Origin: Paracoccus luteus
GTDB lineage: Bacteria; Pseudomonadota; Alphaproteobacteria; Rhodobacterales; Rhodobacteraceae
Reading direction: 5' to 3'
DNA: 64,000 nt
NCBI RefSeq assembly: GCF_004522155.1
Contig: NZ_SDEA01000003.1
Span: 197,413 to 261,412, forward strand
Positions within the stretch are counted from its first letter, which is position 1, and each line of letters starts with the position of its first letter. This document shows, one piece after another, positions 29,613 through 38,093 of the stretch. The notes below the pieces were generated by a model. That model did no database searches. It was given only the letters and a program-made list of their open reading frames with translations, and was not told the DNA's origin. Made by a program: the position numbers and the translations under genes.

Positions 29613-30238
29613 CCCCGGCCCCGGACGCCCTGCCGGGATACGGCCCGGCGGGCGCGGCGCTGCTGGACCGGATCGCGGCGCTTGGGCCGGGCCGGCGGCT
29701 GGTCGCCGTGGCGGGCGCGCCGGGGTCGGGGAAATCGACGCTGGCCACGGCGCTGGCCGGGCACCTGGGCGCGCCGCTGGTGCCGATGGACGGCTTCCAC
29801 CTGGACAACCGCCTGCTGGACGCCGCAAGCCTGCGGCCCCGCAAGGGCGCGCCGGAGACGTTCGACGCAGACGGTTTCGCCGCGCTGGTCGAACGCCTGC
29901 GGGGCGGCGGGGCGGTTGTCCATCCGCTGTTCGACCGCACCCGCGACCTGTCGATCGCGGGCGCGGCCGTGGTCCCGGCGGACGCGGGCGTTGTGGTGGT
30001 CGAGGGGAACTATCTGCTGCTGGACGCCCCCGGCTGGGACCGGCTGCGCTGGGATCTGTCGGTCTGGATCGAGGTCGCCGCCCCGGAACTGGAACGCCGC
30101 CTGACCCTGCGCTGGCGCGATCTCGGCTGCGACGCGAACGCCGTCGCCGCGCATCTGGCCAACGACATGGCCAATGCGCGCCGGGTGCAGGCGGGGTCGC
30201 GCGCGGCCGACATGGTGCTGCGGCCGCCGGACCCCTGA
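29609..30238 (+). CDS. frcK: P-loop sugar/nucleoside kinase (FrcK)
   Basis: A 209-residue P-loop kinase of the uridine kinase/pantothenate kinase-like fold. The P-loop GAPGSGKST is at residues 36-44, MDGFHLDNRLLD follows strand 2, and VVVVEGNYLLLDAPGWDRLR and NDMANARRVQAGSR are typical of YggC/FrcK proteins. In the Sinorhizobium frc operon the matching gene is frcK, a putative fructose kinase not of the PfkB type. The start is TTG 29609, overlapping the frcA stop. It converges on the demethylase gene with a 10-base gap. Confidence 0.87.
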   Translation: MTPAPDALPGYGPAGAALLDRIAALGPGRRLVAVAGAPGSGKSTLATALAGHLGAPLVPMDGFHLDNRLLDAASLRPRKGAPETFDADGFAALVERLRGGGAVVHPLFDRTRDLSIAGAAVVPADAGVVVVEGNYLLLDAPGWDRLRWDLSVWIEVAAPELERRLTLRWRDLGCDANAVAAHLANDMANARRVQAGSRAADMVLRPPDP

Positions 30239-30248
30239 AGATGGCCCG

Positions 30249-32288
30249 CTAGAGATCCTTGACCAGCCGCAGCGCGTCGTGGATCGCGGCGTGGGTGTTG
30301 CGCGCCGCCACCGCGTCGCCGATGCGGAACAGCTGGAACCGGCCGCCCGGGTTGCGGACGACGTCCTGCGGCCGCCCGCCGGTCAGCGCCTCGTGATCGA
30401 CCTCGCCCAGGTTCGACGACAACGGCTTCAGCGCGAAATACAGCTCGTCCAGCGGCCGGGTGCCGTGGTTGACCACGACCTGATCGACCAGCCGTTCGCG
30501 CGTCATGTCGCCGTAATCCGACCCCAGCACCGCGCGCAGGCGGTTGCCGTCCGGGGCCACCGACAGCAGCCGCCAGGTCACGGTAAAGGTCACGTCGCGC
30601 CGCTGCAGGCTGCGCATATAGGGGACCAGGTTCATCGCCATGACCTCGGGCGCAAAGCTGCGGTCCGGGGTCACGATCTCGACCGCGGCACCCGTCGCCG
30701 CGACGGCGTCGGCGGCCTGCAGGGCTGCGTGATCGCCCGCGTCGTCGAACAGCAGGACGCTGGCGCCCGGCTTGACGTCGCCCGACAGGATGTCCCAGGC
30801 GGAACAGACCAGATCGTTGCCCGCGCCCAGCACGTCGGTATGCGGCAGGCCGCCGGTCGCCACGATCACCGCGTCGGGGTCCGTCGCCAGCACCTCGGCC
30901 GCGTCCGCCACGGTGTTGAAGCGGAAGCGGACGCCCCGCTTTTCGCACTGCGCCATCCGCCAGTCGATGATCGAGATCATCTCGCGCCGCCGTTCCTGCA
31001 GCGCGGTCAGGCGGACCTGCCCGCCGGGGCGGTCCGCGGCCTCGAACACGGTGACGTCGTGGCCGCGTTCGGCGGCGACGCGCGCGGCCTCCATCCCGGC
31101 AGGCCCGGCGCCGATTATGGCGATGCGGCGCGGAAAGGGCGCGCGGGGGACGGCGTGGGGCATCGTCTCCTCGCGCCCGGTGGCGGCGTTGTGCAGGCAG
31201 AACGCCATGCCGCCCTGATAGATGCGGTCCAGGCAATAGTTCGCGCCGACGCAGGGGCGGATGTCATCCTCGCGCCCCTCGATCACCTTGCGGACCAGAT
31301 GCGGGTCGGCCATGTGCGCGCGGGTCATGCCGACCATGTCCAGCTTGCCGCTGGCGATGGCGTGGCGGGCGGTGGCGACGTCGGGGATGCGCGCCGCGTG
31401 GAACGTCGGGAACCCCCCCGTCGCCGCCCGGATCTCGCCCGCGAAATCCAGATGCGGGGCGGACGCCATGCCCTGCACCGGGATCAGGTCGGTCAGCCCT
31501 GCGTCGGTGTCGATGTGGCCGCGCACCACGTTCAGGAAATCGACCAGCCCGCTGGCCTTCAGCCGGTGCGACACCTCGATCCCTTCGGCCGCCGTCATGC
31601 CGCCGGGCTGGCGCTGGTCGCCGGTATAGCGCAGCCCGACGATGAAGTCCGGCCCGCAGCGGTCGCGGATCGCGCGCAGCACGTCAAAGGTGAACCGCAG
31701 CCGGTTGTCCAGGCTGCCGCCCCAAGGCGCGTCCAGGTCGTTGGTCAGCGGCGACCAGAACTGTTCCAGCAGATGGCCATAGGCCTCAAGCTCGATCCCG
31801 TCCACGCCCGCGGCCTGCATCCGTTCGGCGGCATCGGCGAAGTCGCGGATGACGCGGGCGATGTCCCAGTCCTCGATCCGCTTGGGGAATGCGCGGTGCG
31901 CGGCCTCGCGTTCGTGGGACGGCGCCAGCACCGGCAGCCAGTCGCCCTTGTCCCAGCGGGTGCGCCGGCCCAGGTGGGTCAGCTGGATCATCACCGCCGC
32001 GCCGTGGTCGTGGCATTCGTCCACCAGCCGGCGCATCCAGCCGACGACCTCGTCCTTCCAGGCGAGGATGTTGTTGAACACCGGCGGGCTGTCGCGCGAG
32101 ACCGCCGCCGACCCCGCCGTCATGGTCAGCGCCACGCCCGCCCGCGCCCGTTCGACGTGATAGGCGCGATAGCGGTCCTTGGGCATCCCGTCTTCCGGGT
32201 AGGCCGGTTCATGGCTGGTGATCATGATCCGGTTGCGCAGCGTCAGGTGTTTCAGCCGGTAGGGTTGCAGCAGCGGGTCGGTGGACAT
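30249..32288 (-). CDS. FMN/FAD iron-sulphur oxidoreductase, dimethylglycine or N-methylproline demethylase type (DgcA-like)
   Basis: A 679-residue two-part flavoprotein of the 2,4-dienoyl-CoA reductase/trimethylamine dehydrogenase family. The N-terminal FMN barrel starts LLQPYRLKHLTLRNRIMITS. The [4Fe-4S] region is RPCVGANYCLDRIYQGG followed by CLHN, and from about residue 390 there is a Rossmann domain (RRIAIIGAGPAGMEAARVAA). The CVGANYCLDRIY form is, from memory, typical of the demethylases that remove methyl groups from dimethylglycine or stachydrine-derived N-methylproline, rather than of dienoyl-CoA reductases. The partner electron-transfer genes are not present here, so the substrate stays inferred. 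Confidence 0.78.
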   Translation of the reverse strand: MSTDPLLQPYRLKHLTLRNRIMITSHEPAYPEDGMPKDRYRAYHVERARAGVALTMTAGSAAVSRDSPPVFNNILAWKDEVVGWMRRLVDECHDHGAAVMIQLTHLGRRTRWDKGDWLPVLAPSHEREAAHRAFPKRIEDWDIARVIRDFADAAERMQAAGVDGIELEAYGHLLEQFWSPLTNDLDAPWGGSLDNRLRFTFDVLRAIRDRCGPDFIVGLRYTGDQRQPGGMTAAEGIEVSHRLKASGLVDFLNVVRGHIDTDAGLTDLIPVQGMASAPHLDFAGEIRAATGGFPTFHAARIPDVATARHAIASGKLDMVGMTRAHMADPHLVRKVIEGREDDIRPCVGANYCLDRIYQGGMAFCLHNAATGREETMPHAVPRAPFPRRIAIIGAGPAGMEAARVAAERGHDVTVFEAADRPGGQVRLTALQERRREMISIIDWRMAQCEKRGVRFRFNTVADAAEVLATDPDAVIVATGGLPHTDVLGAGNDLVCSAWDILSGDVKPGASVLLFDDAGDHAALQAADAVAATGAAVEIVTPDRSFAPEVMAMNLVPYMRSLQRRDVTFTVTWRLLSVAPDGNRLRAVLGSDYGDMTRERLVDQVVVNHGTRPLDELYFALKPLSSNLGEVDHEALTGGRPQDVVRNPGGRFQLFRIGDAVAARNTHAAIHDALRLVKDL

Positions 32289-32409
32289 GGCGGACCTGTG
32301 GCGAGGGGACAGTCAGACGATGTGCCCTCTGTTCAGTTGTGTCAAGCGATGGTGCATCGGCGTTCCGATTTACGTCACCGATGAACATTGCGGCGGCCTG
32401 CGCTTGACC

Positions 32410-32823
32410 TCAGCCCCGCTGACCCGCCGCAGGGGCGTGGAACTTTTCCTCGACCAGTTCCGACCGCAGGGCGGTGTTGATCCGGCGCTTGATCGCGGCG
32501 CGGTCGTCGTTGGTCAGATAGACCGCCCGCGCCAGCTCGACGAAGGCGGCGTCGAACTCGGCTCGCGCCTCTTTCCCGCGGATGTCGTCCTCGATCCGCC
32601 ACAGGGCCAGGTTGACGGCGCGCAGGCGATCGACCAGCGCGCCCAGACCGGGATGGTCCATGACCGGCGCCGCGACACCCTGCAACAGCGCCAGTTCGCG
32701 CGCGACATTGGCCCGCGCGGGCGCGTCGGCGATGCGGTCGGCCTTGATTTCCAGGATGGTGATCTTGTCGATCAGCTCGCCCCAGGACACGGGCGCCATC
32801 GGCAGGGTGGGGTTCGTCGTCAT
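32410..32823 (-). CDS. DUF6165 family protein
   Basis: A 137-residue protein: PVSWGELIDKITILEIKADR, ALWRIEDDIRGKEARAEF and YLTNDDRAAIKRRINTAL are the usual DUF6165 segments. It is helical, charged and soluble. No biochemical role is established; family members are generally beside genes for surface glycosylation or tetratricopeptide glycosyltransferases, as here. The ATG overlaps the stop of the GT9-like gene (ATGA), and it ends the minus-strand sugar gene series. Confidence 0.8.
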   Translation of the reverse strand: MTTNPTLPMAPVSWGELIDKITILEIKADRIADAPARANVARELALLQGVAAPVMDHPGLGALVDRLRAVNLALWRIEDDIRGKEARAEFDAAFVELARAVYLTNDDRAAIKRRINTALRSELVEEKFHAPAAGQRG

Positions 32824-33704
32824 GCCGTCCTTTCCCGCGTGCGGGGCCGGTCCAGGGCCGCCGCGACCCGCGCCATCACGCCCGCCCAGTCTCCGGGCGC
32901 GCCTTGCCGCCAGACCCGCATGGCCGGATACCAGGGCGAGCGGTCGCCCGTCACCGGCCAGCGCCAGTCGGGATCGTGCGGCGCCAGCAGCCAGACCGGC
33001 CGGCCCAGCGCCCCCGCCAGATGCGCGGCCATCGTGTCCGCGGTGACGACCAGCGCGGCCCCCGCGACCAGCCCGGCGGTCCGCACCATGTCCACCGGGC
33101 AGCCCTGCGGGTTCATGACCGGCAGCGCGGTGGGCGCGGTCACCAGCGTCACCGCCGGGCGGTCGCACAGCGGCGCGAACAGCGCCTGGGGGATGGACCG
33201 GCGGGCGTCCCAGTCCCCGGCCCGCCAGCACAGCGCCAGCGTGCCCGTTGGCAGCGGGGCCGGCGCGGCGCGCAGATAAGGCGGGGGCGCGCGGTCGGGG
33301 GGCGCGCGCAGGGCCAGCGCCAGCTCCATGATCTCGATGTCGCAGTCCTGCGGCGGCGCTGGCCGGGCGGGGTCGAACGGCAGCAGCCGGTCGATGCCCG
33401 GAAACCCCCGGAACAGCGGGATCAGCGCGGGCTGCATCTCGACCGTGACGCTTGCCGCGCGGCGGGCCAGCAGCGGCAGAAAGCGGGCGAACATCAGCGT
33501 GTCGCCCAGCCCGTGATAACAGCGCACCAGCACGTTGCGCCCATCGAACGGCCGCCCGTCCCAGACCCAGCGCAGGTGATAGGGCAGGCGCGGGTCGTCG
33601 CGGGTGCGCGGGTCGCGCGCGGCAAGCGAGGCCGCCGCGATGTCCCACGCGGCGGGAAAGTCGCCGCGCCGCATGGCCGCCGTCCAGGGATCGGCGTCCG
33701 TCAT
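32820..33704 (-). CDS. Glycosyltransferase family 9-like (heptosyltransferase-type) protein
   Basis: A 294-residue GT-B-like protein. YHGLGDTLMFARFLPLLARR is the nucleotide-sugar transferase entry motif seen in tetratricopeptide/GT9-related proteins. Later come CWRAGDWDARRSIPQALFAP and ALVVTADTMAAHLAGALGRP, where the D-T-x-x-x-H-L-A-G-A-L-G-R-P-V-W signature of GT9 ends the donor site. It lacks the N-terminal TPR repeats of longer relatives. The start is ATG 33704; a GTG at 33725 is possible. Likely acts on a surface glycan together with neighbouring transferases. Confidence 0.8.
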   Translation of the reverse strand: MTDADPWTAAMRRGDFPAAWDIAAASLAARDPRTRDDPRLPYHLRWVWDGRPFDGRNVLVRCYHGLGDTLMFARFLPLLARRAASVTVEMQPALIPLFRGFPGIDRLLPFDPARPAPPQDCDIEIMELALALRAPPDRAPPPYLRAAPAPLPTGTLALCWRAGDWDARRSIPQALFAPLCDRPAVTLVTAPTALPVMNPQGCPVDMVRTAGLVAGAALVVTADTMAAHLAGALGRPVWLLAPHDPDWRWPVTGDRSPWYPAMRVWRQGAPGDWAGVMARVAAALDRPRTRERTA

Positions 33705-33732
33705 GACCGCGCCCGCCGGTCGCACGGCGCGG

Positions 33733-34776
33733 CTATTCGGCGGCCTGCGCGGGCGCGGCCCTGATTTCGCCCTGCAGTTCGGCGGCGAACCAGGCCCACG
33801 TCTCGGCCAGCCCCTCGGCCAGGGACACGCGCGGCGCCCAGCCCAGCAGGTCGGCGGCGCGGCGCAGGTCGGGGCGGCGGCGGCGCGGATCGTCCACCGG
33901 CATCGGGCGATGTTCCACCCCCGCCTGCGTTCCGGTCAGCGCGACGATCTGGTCCAGCAGCTCGCGCACGGTGATTTCCGCCGAATTGCCAAGGTTGACC
34001 GGCGCCATGCCGTCGATGTCGGCGTCCATCAGCGCCATCAGCCCCGCCACCAGATCCGCGACATAGCAAAAGCTGCGCGTCTGCGCGCCGTCGCCATAGA
34101 TCGTCAGCGCCTCGCCCCGCAGCGCCTGGCAGATCAGGTTGGACACGACGCGCCCGTCCCGCGGGTCCATGTTGGGGCCATAGGTGTTGAAGATGCGCGC
34201 CACGCGCACCCGCACGCGCCCGGCCCGGCCATAGTCGAAGGTCAGCGCCTCGGCCGCGCGCTTGCCCTCGTCATAGCAGGCGCGGGGGCCGGTGCTGCTG
34301 ACATTGCCGCGGTAATCCTCGGGCTGGGGATGCACCTCGGGGTCGCCATAGACTTCGCTGGTCGAGGTCAGCAGGAACCGCGCGCCCGCCGCCTCGGCCA
34401 GATGCAGCAGGTTGTTCGTGCCGACGACGTTGGTCAGCATCGTGTGTTCGGGGTCTTTCTGATACAGCGGCGGCGATGCGGCGCAGGCCAGGTTCCAGAC
34501 ACGGGTGATGCGCGGCGCCTCGGCCAGCACCGGCGCGGGCAGGGGCTGGGTGATGTCGTAACGCAGAAAGGTGAACGCCGCATCGCCGGTCAGCGCCGAC
34601 AGGTTCGACGGGCGCGAGGTCTGCAGATTGTCGAGGCACAGCACCCCCTCGCCCCGGTCCAGGAGCGCCCGGCACAGATGCGAGCCGATGAAGCCCGCCC
34701 CCCCGGCCACCACGTTCAGCTTGCGCCCGCCTTCAGGATGGCGGGTCAGGGACGTGATGCGGGTCGGATGGGTCAT
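33733..34776 (-). CDS. uxs: UDP-glucuronate decarboxylase (UDP-xylose synthase)
   Basis: A 347-residue short-chain dehydrogenase/reductase. It has the NAD site GGAGFIGSHLCRALLDRG, ACAASPPLYQKDPEHT, LTSTSEVYGDPEVHPQPEDY and the catalytic YDEGKRAAE, followed by RIFNTYGPNMDPRDGRVVSN. The YDEGKR and RIFNTYGP pair is characteristic of UXS, which turns UDP-glucuronate to UDP-xylose with NAD recycled. GGGGGAGACAG precedes ATG 34776. It supplies UDP-xylose next to four glycosyltransferases, and so suggests xylose in the locus product. No UDP-glucose dehydrogenase gene is in the window. Confidence 0.88.
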   Translation of the reverse strand: MTHPTRITSLTRHPEGGRKLNVVAGGAGFIGSHLCRALLDRGEGVLCLDNLQTSRPSNLSALTGDAAFTFLRYDITQPLPAPVLAEAPRITRVWNLACAASPPLYQKDPEHTMLTNVVGTNNLLHLAEAAGARFLLTSTSEVYGDPEVHPQPEDYRGNVSSTGPRACYDEGKRAAEALTFDYGRAGRVRVRVARIFNTYGPNMDPRDGRVVSNLICQALRGEALTIYGDGAQTRSFCYVADLVAGLMALMDADIDGMAPVNLGNSAEITVRELLDQIVALTGTQAGVEHRPMPVDDPRRRRPDLRRAADLLGWAPRVSLAEGLAETWAWFAAELQGEIRAAPAQAAE

Positions 34777-34804
34777 GGCTGTCTCCCCCTTCAGGTGCGG
34801 CCGC

Positions 34805-35902
34805 TTATGCTGTGGCCGTGCGTGTTCGGTTGTCGGTAACAGTCCCCGCGGCACGGGCGGCCGCGGCCTCGGTCAGATGCGATTCCAGTTCCGCCGCGCG
34901 GTGATCGGACGAATGCGCGGCCCCGATCCGGGCGCGGGCGGCGCGGCCCATGACGGCGGCGTCGGTGTCCAGCGCGGCCAGCACGTCGGCCGCAGTGTCG
35001 GCCAGCGCGATCTCGGCCCCCGGCTGAAACAGCGTCTCGATCCCGCCCCAGCGGTCCGAGATGATGGGGGTGGCGCAGGCCCCCGCCTCGAACAGGCGGA
35101 CCGAGGGCGACCAGCCCGCCCGGATCATGTCGGCCCGCGTCACGTTCAGGGTAAAGCGGCTGGCCGAGTAGAAGGCGGCGTGGTCGGCGGGCGGGCAATG
35201 CTCGATCCGCTCGACGTTCCGGGGCCAGTCGATGCCGGCGGGATACTGCGGCCCGGCGACGACAAAGCGAAGATCGGGGCGCTGACGGGCGGGTTCCAGC
35301 AGCAGCCGGTCCAGCGTGGGCTGGCGGTCGTCGCTGTAGGTTCCCAGATACGACAGATCCCAGCGGGTCGGCACGTCGCGCGGGCCGTAAAGGTCCAGAT
35401 CGACCGAGCAGTAGAGCGCCCTTGCCATCGGCGCGCCATAGCGGTTTTCGATATGCCGCAGCGTCAGGCCGCCGGTGAAGGACAGGTAGACGTCGAAGCC
35501 GGGGATGACCTCGGGCGAGAGATACTCGTGGTCGCCGCGTTCCAGCTTGGCCAGCGTGACCGGCGTGTCGATGTCGTAGAAAGCCGTGGTGCCCTGCGCC
35601 CAGTCCTGCACGCGGCGGGCGACCTCGACCCCGTCGGGGACATAGCTGCCGACGATCACCGCATCCGCCTGCGCGATCTGGTCGCGCCAGCGGTCGAGGC
35701 CGGGCAGGTCGGCATAGAACGCCAGCCGGCACCAGTCGGGGTCGCTCAGGTCGCGCTGCCCGGCATACCAGGGCACGTCGCGTTCCAGGAACAGCACCTC
35801 GTGCCCGCGCCGGGCAAAGGACTTGAGCAGCGCCCGGAAGGTGGTGGCGTGGCCGTTCCCCCAGGACGACGACAGCGACAGGCCGAGGACGACCAGCTTC
35901 AT
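34805..35902 (-). CDS. CgeB-like glycosyltransferase (paralogue 1)
   Basis: A 365-residue GT-B protein of the CgeB (PF13524-type) family: an N-terminal MKLVVLGLSLSSSWGNGHAT with a strand-loop that ends in SSSWGNG, RGHEVLFLERDVPWYAGQRD and a C-terminal donor half (TLNVTRADMIRAGWSPSVRL, FEAGACATPIISDRWGGIET). The FEAGACATPIIS motif is the usual CgeB/GT4 donor-site signature. CgeB was named from Bacillus spore-coat glycosylation; the sugar here is unknown. The ATG overlaps the stop of the next upstream gene by four bases. Confidence 0.83.
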   Translation of the reverse strand: MKLVVLGLSLSSSWGNGHATTFRALLKSFARRGHEVLFLERDVPWYAGQRDLSDPDWCRLAFYADLPGLDRWRDQIAQADAVIVGSYVPDGVEVARRVQDWAQGTTAFYDIDTPVTLAKLERGDHEYLSPEVIPGFDVYLSFTGGLTLRHIENRYGAPMARALYCSVDLDLYGPRDVPTRWDLSYLGTYSDDRQPTLDRLLLEPARQRPDLRFVVAGPQYPAGIDWPRNVERIEHCPPADHAAFYSASRFTLNVTRADMIRAGWSPSVRLFEAGACATPIISDRWGGIETLFQPGAEIALADTAADVLAALDTDAAVMGRAARARIGAAHSSDHRAAELESHLTEAAAARAAGTVTDNRTRTATA

Positions 35903-36990
35903 GCCCGCGCCTCCTCAAGCTGGCGCGCATGGGCCTTGAACAGCGCGTCCACCTGCGCGCCGCGCAGGGCATAGGTGTGTTCGGCCTTGACGCGGGCCAG
36001 CGCGGCCCGCCCGATCTCCTGCGCCCGTTCGGGGGTCAGGGTTGACAGGTGATCCGCCACGTCCTGCCCGTCGCGGGCGACCAGAACCTCGGCGTCGGGG
36101 GTCAGGAACTGCTCGATCCCCTCCCATGCGTCGGTGATCAGGCAGGCGGCCGCGCCCGCCGCCTCGAAGACGCGGGTGGCGGGGGAAAAGCCCACATTCG
36201 CCATGCTGTCGCGGGCGACGTTCAGGACCGCCAGCGGGGTGCAGTTGAAGGCGTTGTGTTCGGTCGTATAAACGTGGCCCAAGTGGCGGACGTTCCCCGG
36301 CATCTGCTTGGTTTCCCAGCCGTTCCCGCCAATCAGGAAGCTGCGGTCGGCCAGCATCGCGGCGGGTTTCAGAAAGAACTCCTCCACCCGCGCCTCTCGA
36401 TCCGGCAGGCGGTTGCCGAGGAAGGCGAGGTCCGAGGCGAAGCGCGCATCCGCCGGCGCGGGATGGTGCGTGGCGGGGTCGAGCGCGTTATAGACCGGCT
36501 CGCACAGTTTCGCACCAAACCCGCGATAGGCGTCCACCACCGGCGGGCCGCCGCCATAGGTCAGCACCATGTCAAGGCCGGGCAGCGCCCGGCGCACGGG
36601 ATGGCTGTCGTCGGCGCGCATCTCGTCCAGCGTGGCGGCCGCATCCACGTCCCAGAAGATTTTCAGGGCGCCGGGTTTCGCGCCCGCGATCACGCCCTCT
36701 AGCAGCTCGCGGTCAAAGACGCCGACGCCGTTGGCCTTGACGACGATATCCGCGTCGGCGGCCTCGGCCAGCACGCCGCGCATGGCCTCTTCCGTCGCAG
36801 GATAGACCACGGACCGGCACCAGTCGGGCGGGTCGATGTCGCGATGCTTTTGCCGGTCGAAGGCGTCGGGTTCGTAGAAGGTGATCCGGTAGTCGCGCTT
36901 CGCGAGTTCCCCCAGCACGCCACGGTAATAGGTGGCAGCACCATTCCAATAGGACGACAGCAGGCTGGACCCGTAGAAGGCGATCTTCAT
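35899..36990 (-). CDS. CgeB-like glycosyltransferase (paralogue 2)
   Basis: A 363-residue homologue of its two neighbours. It begins MKIAFYGSSLLSSYWNGAAT and ELAKRDYRITFYEPDAFDRQ, the same layout as paralogue 1 (strand, SxxWxG loop, then FYEPD/FLERD). Its C-terminal half has LNVARDSMANVGFSPATRVF then EAAGAAACLITDAWEGIEQF, a donor-site motif of the PF13524 type. It carries overlapping start and stop with genes on both sides, so it is within one tight operon. Together with paralogues 1 and 3 it could add several sugars in turn. Confidence 0.83.
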   Translation of the reverse strand: MKIAFYGSSLLSSYWNGAATYYRGVLGELAKRDYRITFYEPDAFDRQKHRDIDPPDWCRSVVYPATEEAMRGVLAEAADADIVVKANGVGVFDRELLEGVIAGAKPGALKIFWDVDAAATLDEMRADDSHPVRRALPGLDMVLTYGGGPPVVDAYRGFGAKLCEPVYNALDPATHHPAPADARFASDLAFLGNRLPDREARVEEFFLKPAAMLADRSFLIGGNGWETKQMPGNVRHLGHVYTTEHNAFNCTPLAVLNVARDSMANVGFSPATRVFEAAGAAACLITDAWEGIEQFLTPDAEVLVARDGQDVADHLSTLTPERAQEIGRAALARVKAEHTYALRGAQVDALFKAHARQLEEARA

Positions 36991-38093
36991 GCCGCAGAGG
37001 CTCCTTGAGGCAGGCCGAGCGTCGCGGCGATGGACAGCAGTTCCCGCGCGCGATGGGCGCAGGTGTGGCGGGCGCGGATGGTGTCCAGCCCCCGGGCCAC
37101 AAGCGAGGCGCGCAGGCAGGGGTCATGCGCAAGGGCGCGCAGGTGGGCGGTCATTTCCGCGCCATCCTTGGCGAACAGGAAGTCGCCGGGGCGGAACAGG
37201 TGTTCGCTGTCGCTCCACGGGGCGGAGACGAGGGGGATGCCGCAGGCCAGCGCCTCGAACACGCGGATCGTGGGGATGCCGGGCAACATCGTCGTATAGA
37301 ACCGGCGCGGGACGTGGACCGTCGCCATGTGGCTGGAGAAGATTTCCGGCGCGGCGGCATTGGGCGCCCAGCCGTGATAGCGCACGCCATAGGCGGCCAG
37401 CGTCGCCAGCGCCTCGGGCGGATAGCGGACGCCGTGGACATCCAGCGGCAGGCCCGCGTCGCGGGCCGGGCGGAACAGGAAGCTTTCCAGCTCCGCCGTC
37501 CGCTCGCCGTCGCCCCAGTTGCCGATCCAGACGAGGCCCTCGCGCGCGCCTTCCTGCGCCGGGGGATGGAACAGCCGGGTGTCGGCGGCCTCGTGCCACG
37601 TCCAGACGCGGTCGCCCCAGCCCCAGCGGCGATACACCTCGCTCAGCGTCTCGCCAAAGGCCAGCACGCCGTCGAACCCGGACAAATCGAACGCGCGGAT
37701 CGCGTCCGGCTCGCTGACCGCGCGGTGGTGGGTGTCGTGGAACAGCAGCCGGAACGACGCGCCAGCCTTGCGGGCCCGTCCCAGCCGGGTGGCCAGCGCG
37801 GGGTCGTTCCATTCATGCACGATGACCAGATCGGCGTCGCCCGCCAGCGCCGCCGGATCGGCGTCGGCGGCATAGGTTTCGACCCTCAGGTCCGGGTAAT
37901 GCCTATGGAATCGTTCCAATCCTGCCTCGCCGTGGTCCCGCAGCAGGTTCTCAAGACTCCACGAGGCTTTCGGTTCCAGCGACCGGACCGCGTGGCCCAG
38001 GGCCGCCAGTTCGCGCAGCACGCCGCGCAGGAAATGGGCGTTGCCGTGGTTCCAGCAGGACTGCAGCGAGTGGGTGAAATAGACGATCTTCAT
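36987..38093 (-). CDS. CgeB-like glycosyltransferase (paralogue 3)
   Basis: A 368-residue protein of the same CgeB/GT-B type: MKIVYFTHSLQSCWNHGNAH, FLRGVLRELAALGHAVRSLE and a C-terminal MATVHVPRRFYTTMLPGIPT then IRVFEALACGIPLVSAPWSD. The SCWNHGNAHF loop replaces the SSSWGNGHAT and SSYWNGAAT of paralogues 1 and 2, which looks like sub-functionalised acceptor sites. ATG 38093 overlaps the end of the GT4 gene. There is no membrane segment; the transferase probably works at the cytoplasmic face on nucleotide sugars. Confidence 0.83.
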   Translation of the reverse strand: MKIVYFTHSLQSCWNHGNAHFLRGVLRELAALGHAVRSLEPKASWSLENLLRDHGEAGLERFHRHYPDLRVETYAADADPAALAGDADLVIVHEWNDPALATRLGRARKAGASFRLLFHDTHHRAVSEPDAIRAFDLSGFDGVLAFGETLSEVYRRWGWGDRVWTWHEAADTRLFHPPAQEGAREGLVWIGNWGDGERTAELESFLFRPARDAGLPLDVHGVRYPPEALATLAAYGVRYHGWAPNAAAPEIFSSHMATVHVPRRFYTTMLPGIPTIRVFEALACGIPLVSAPWSDSEHLFRPGDFLFAKDGAEMTAHLRALAHDPCLRASLVARGLDTIRARHTCAHRARELLSIAATLGLPQGASAA

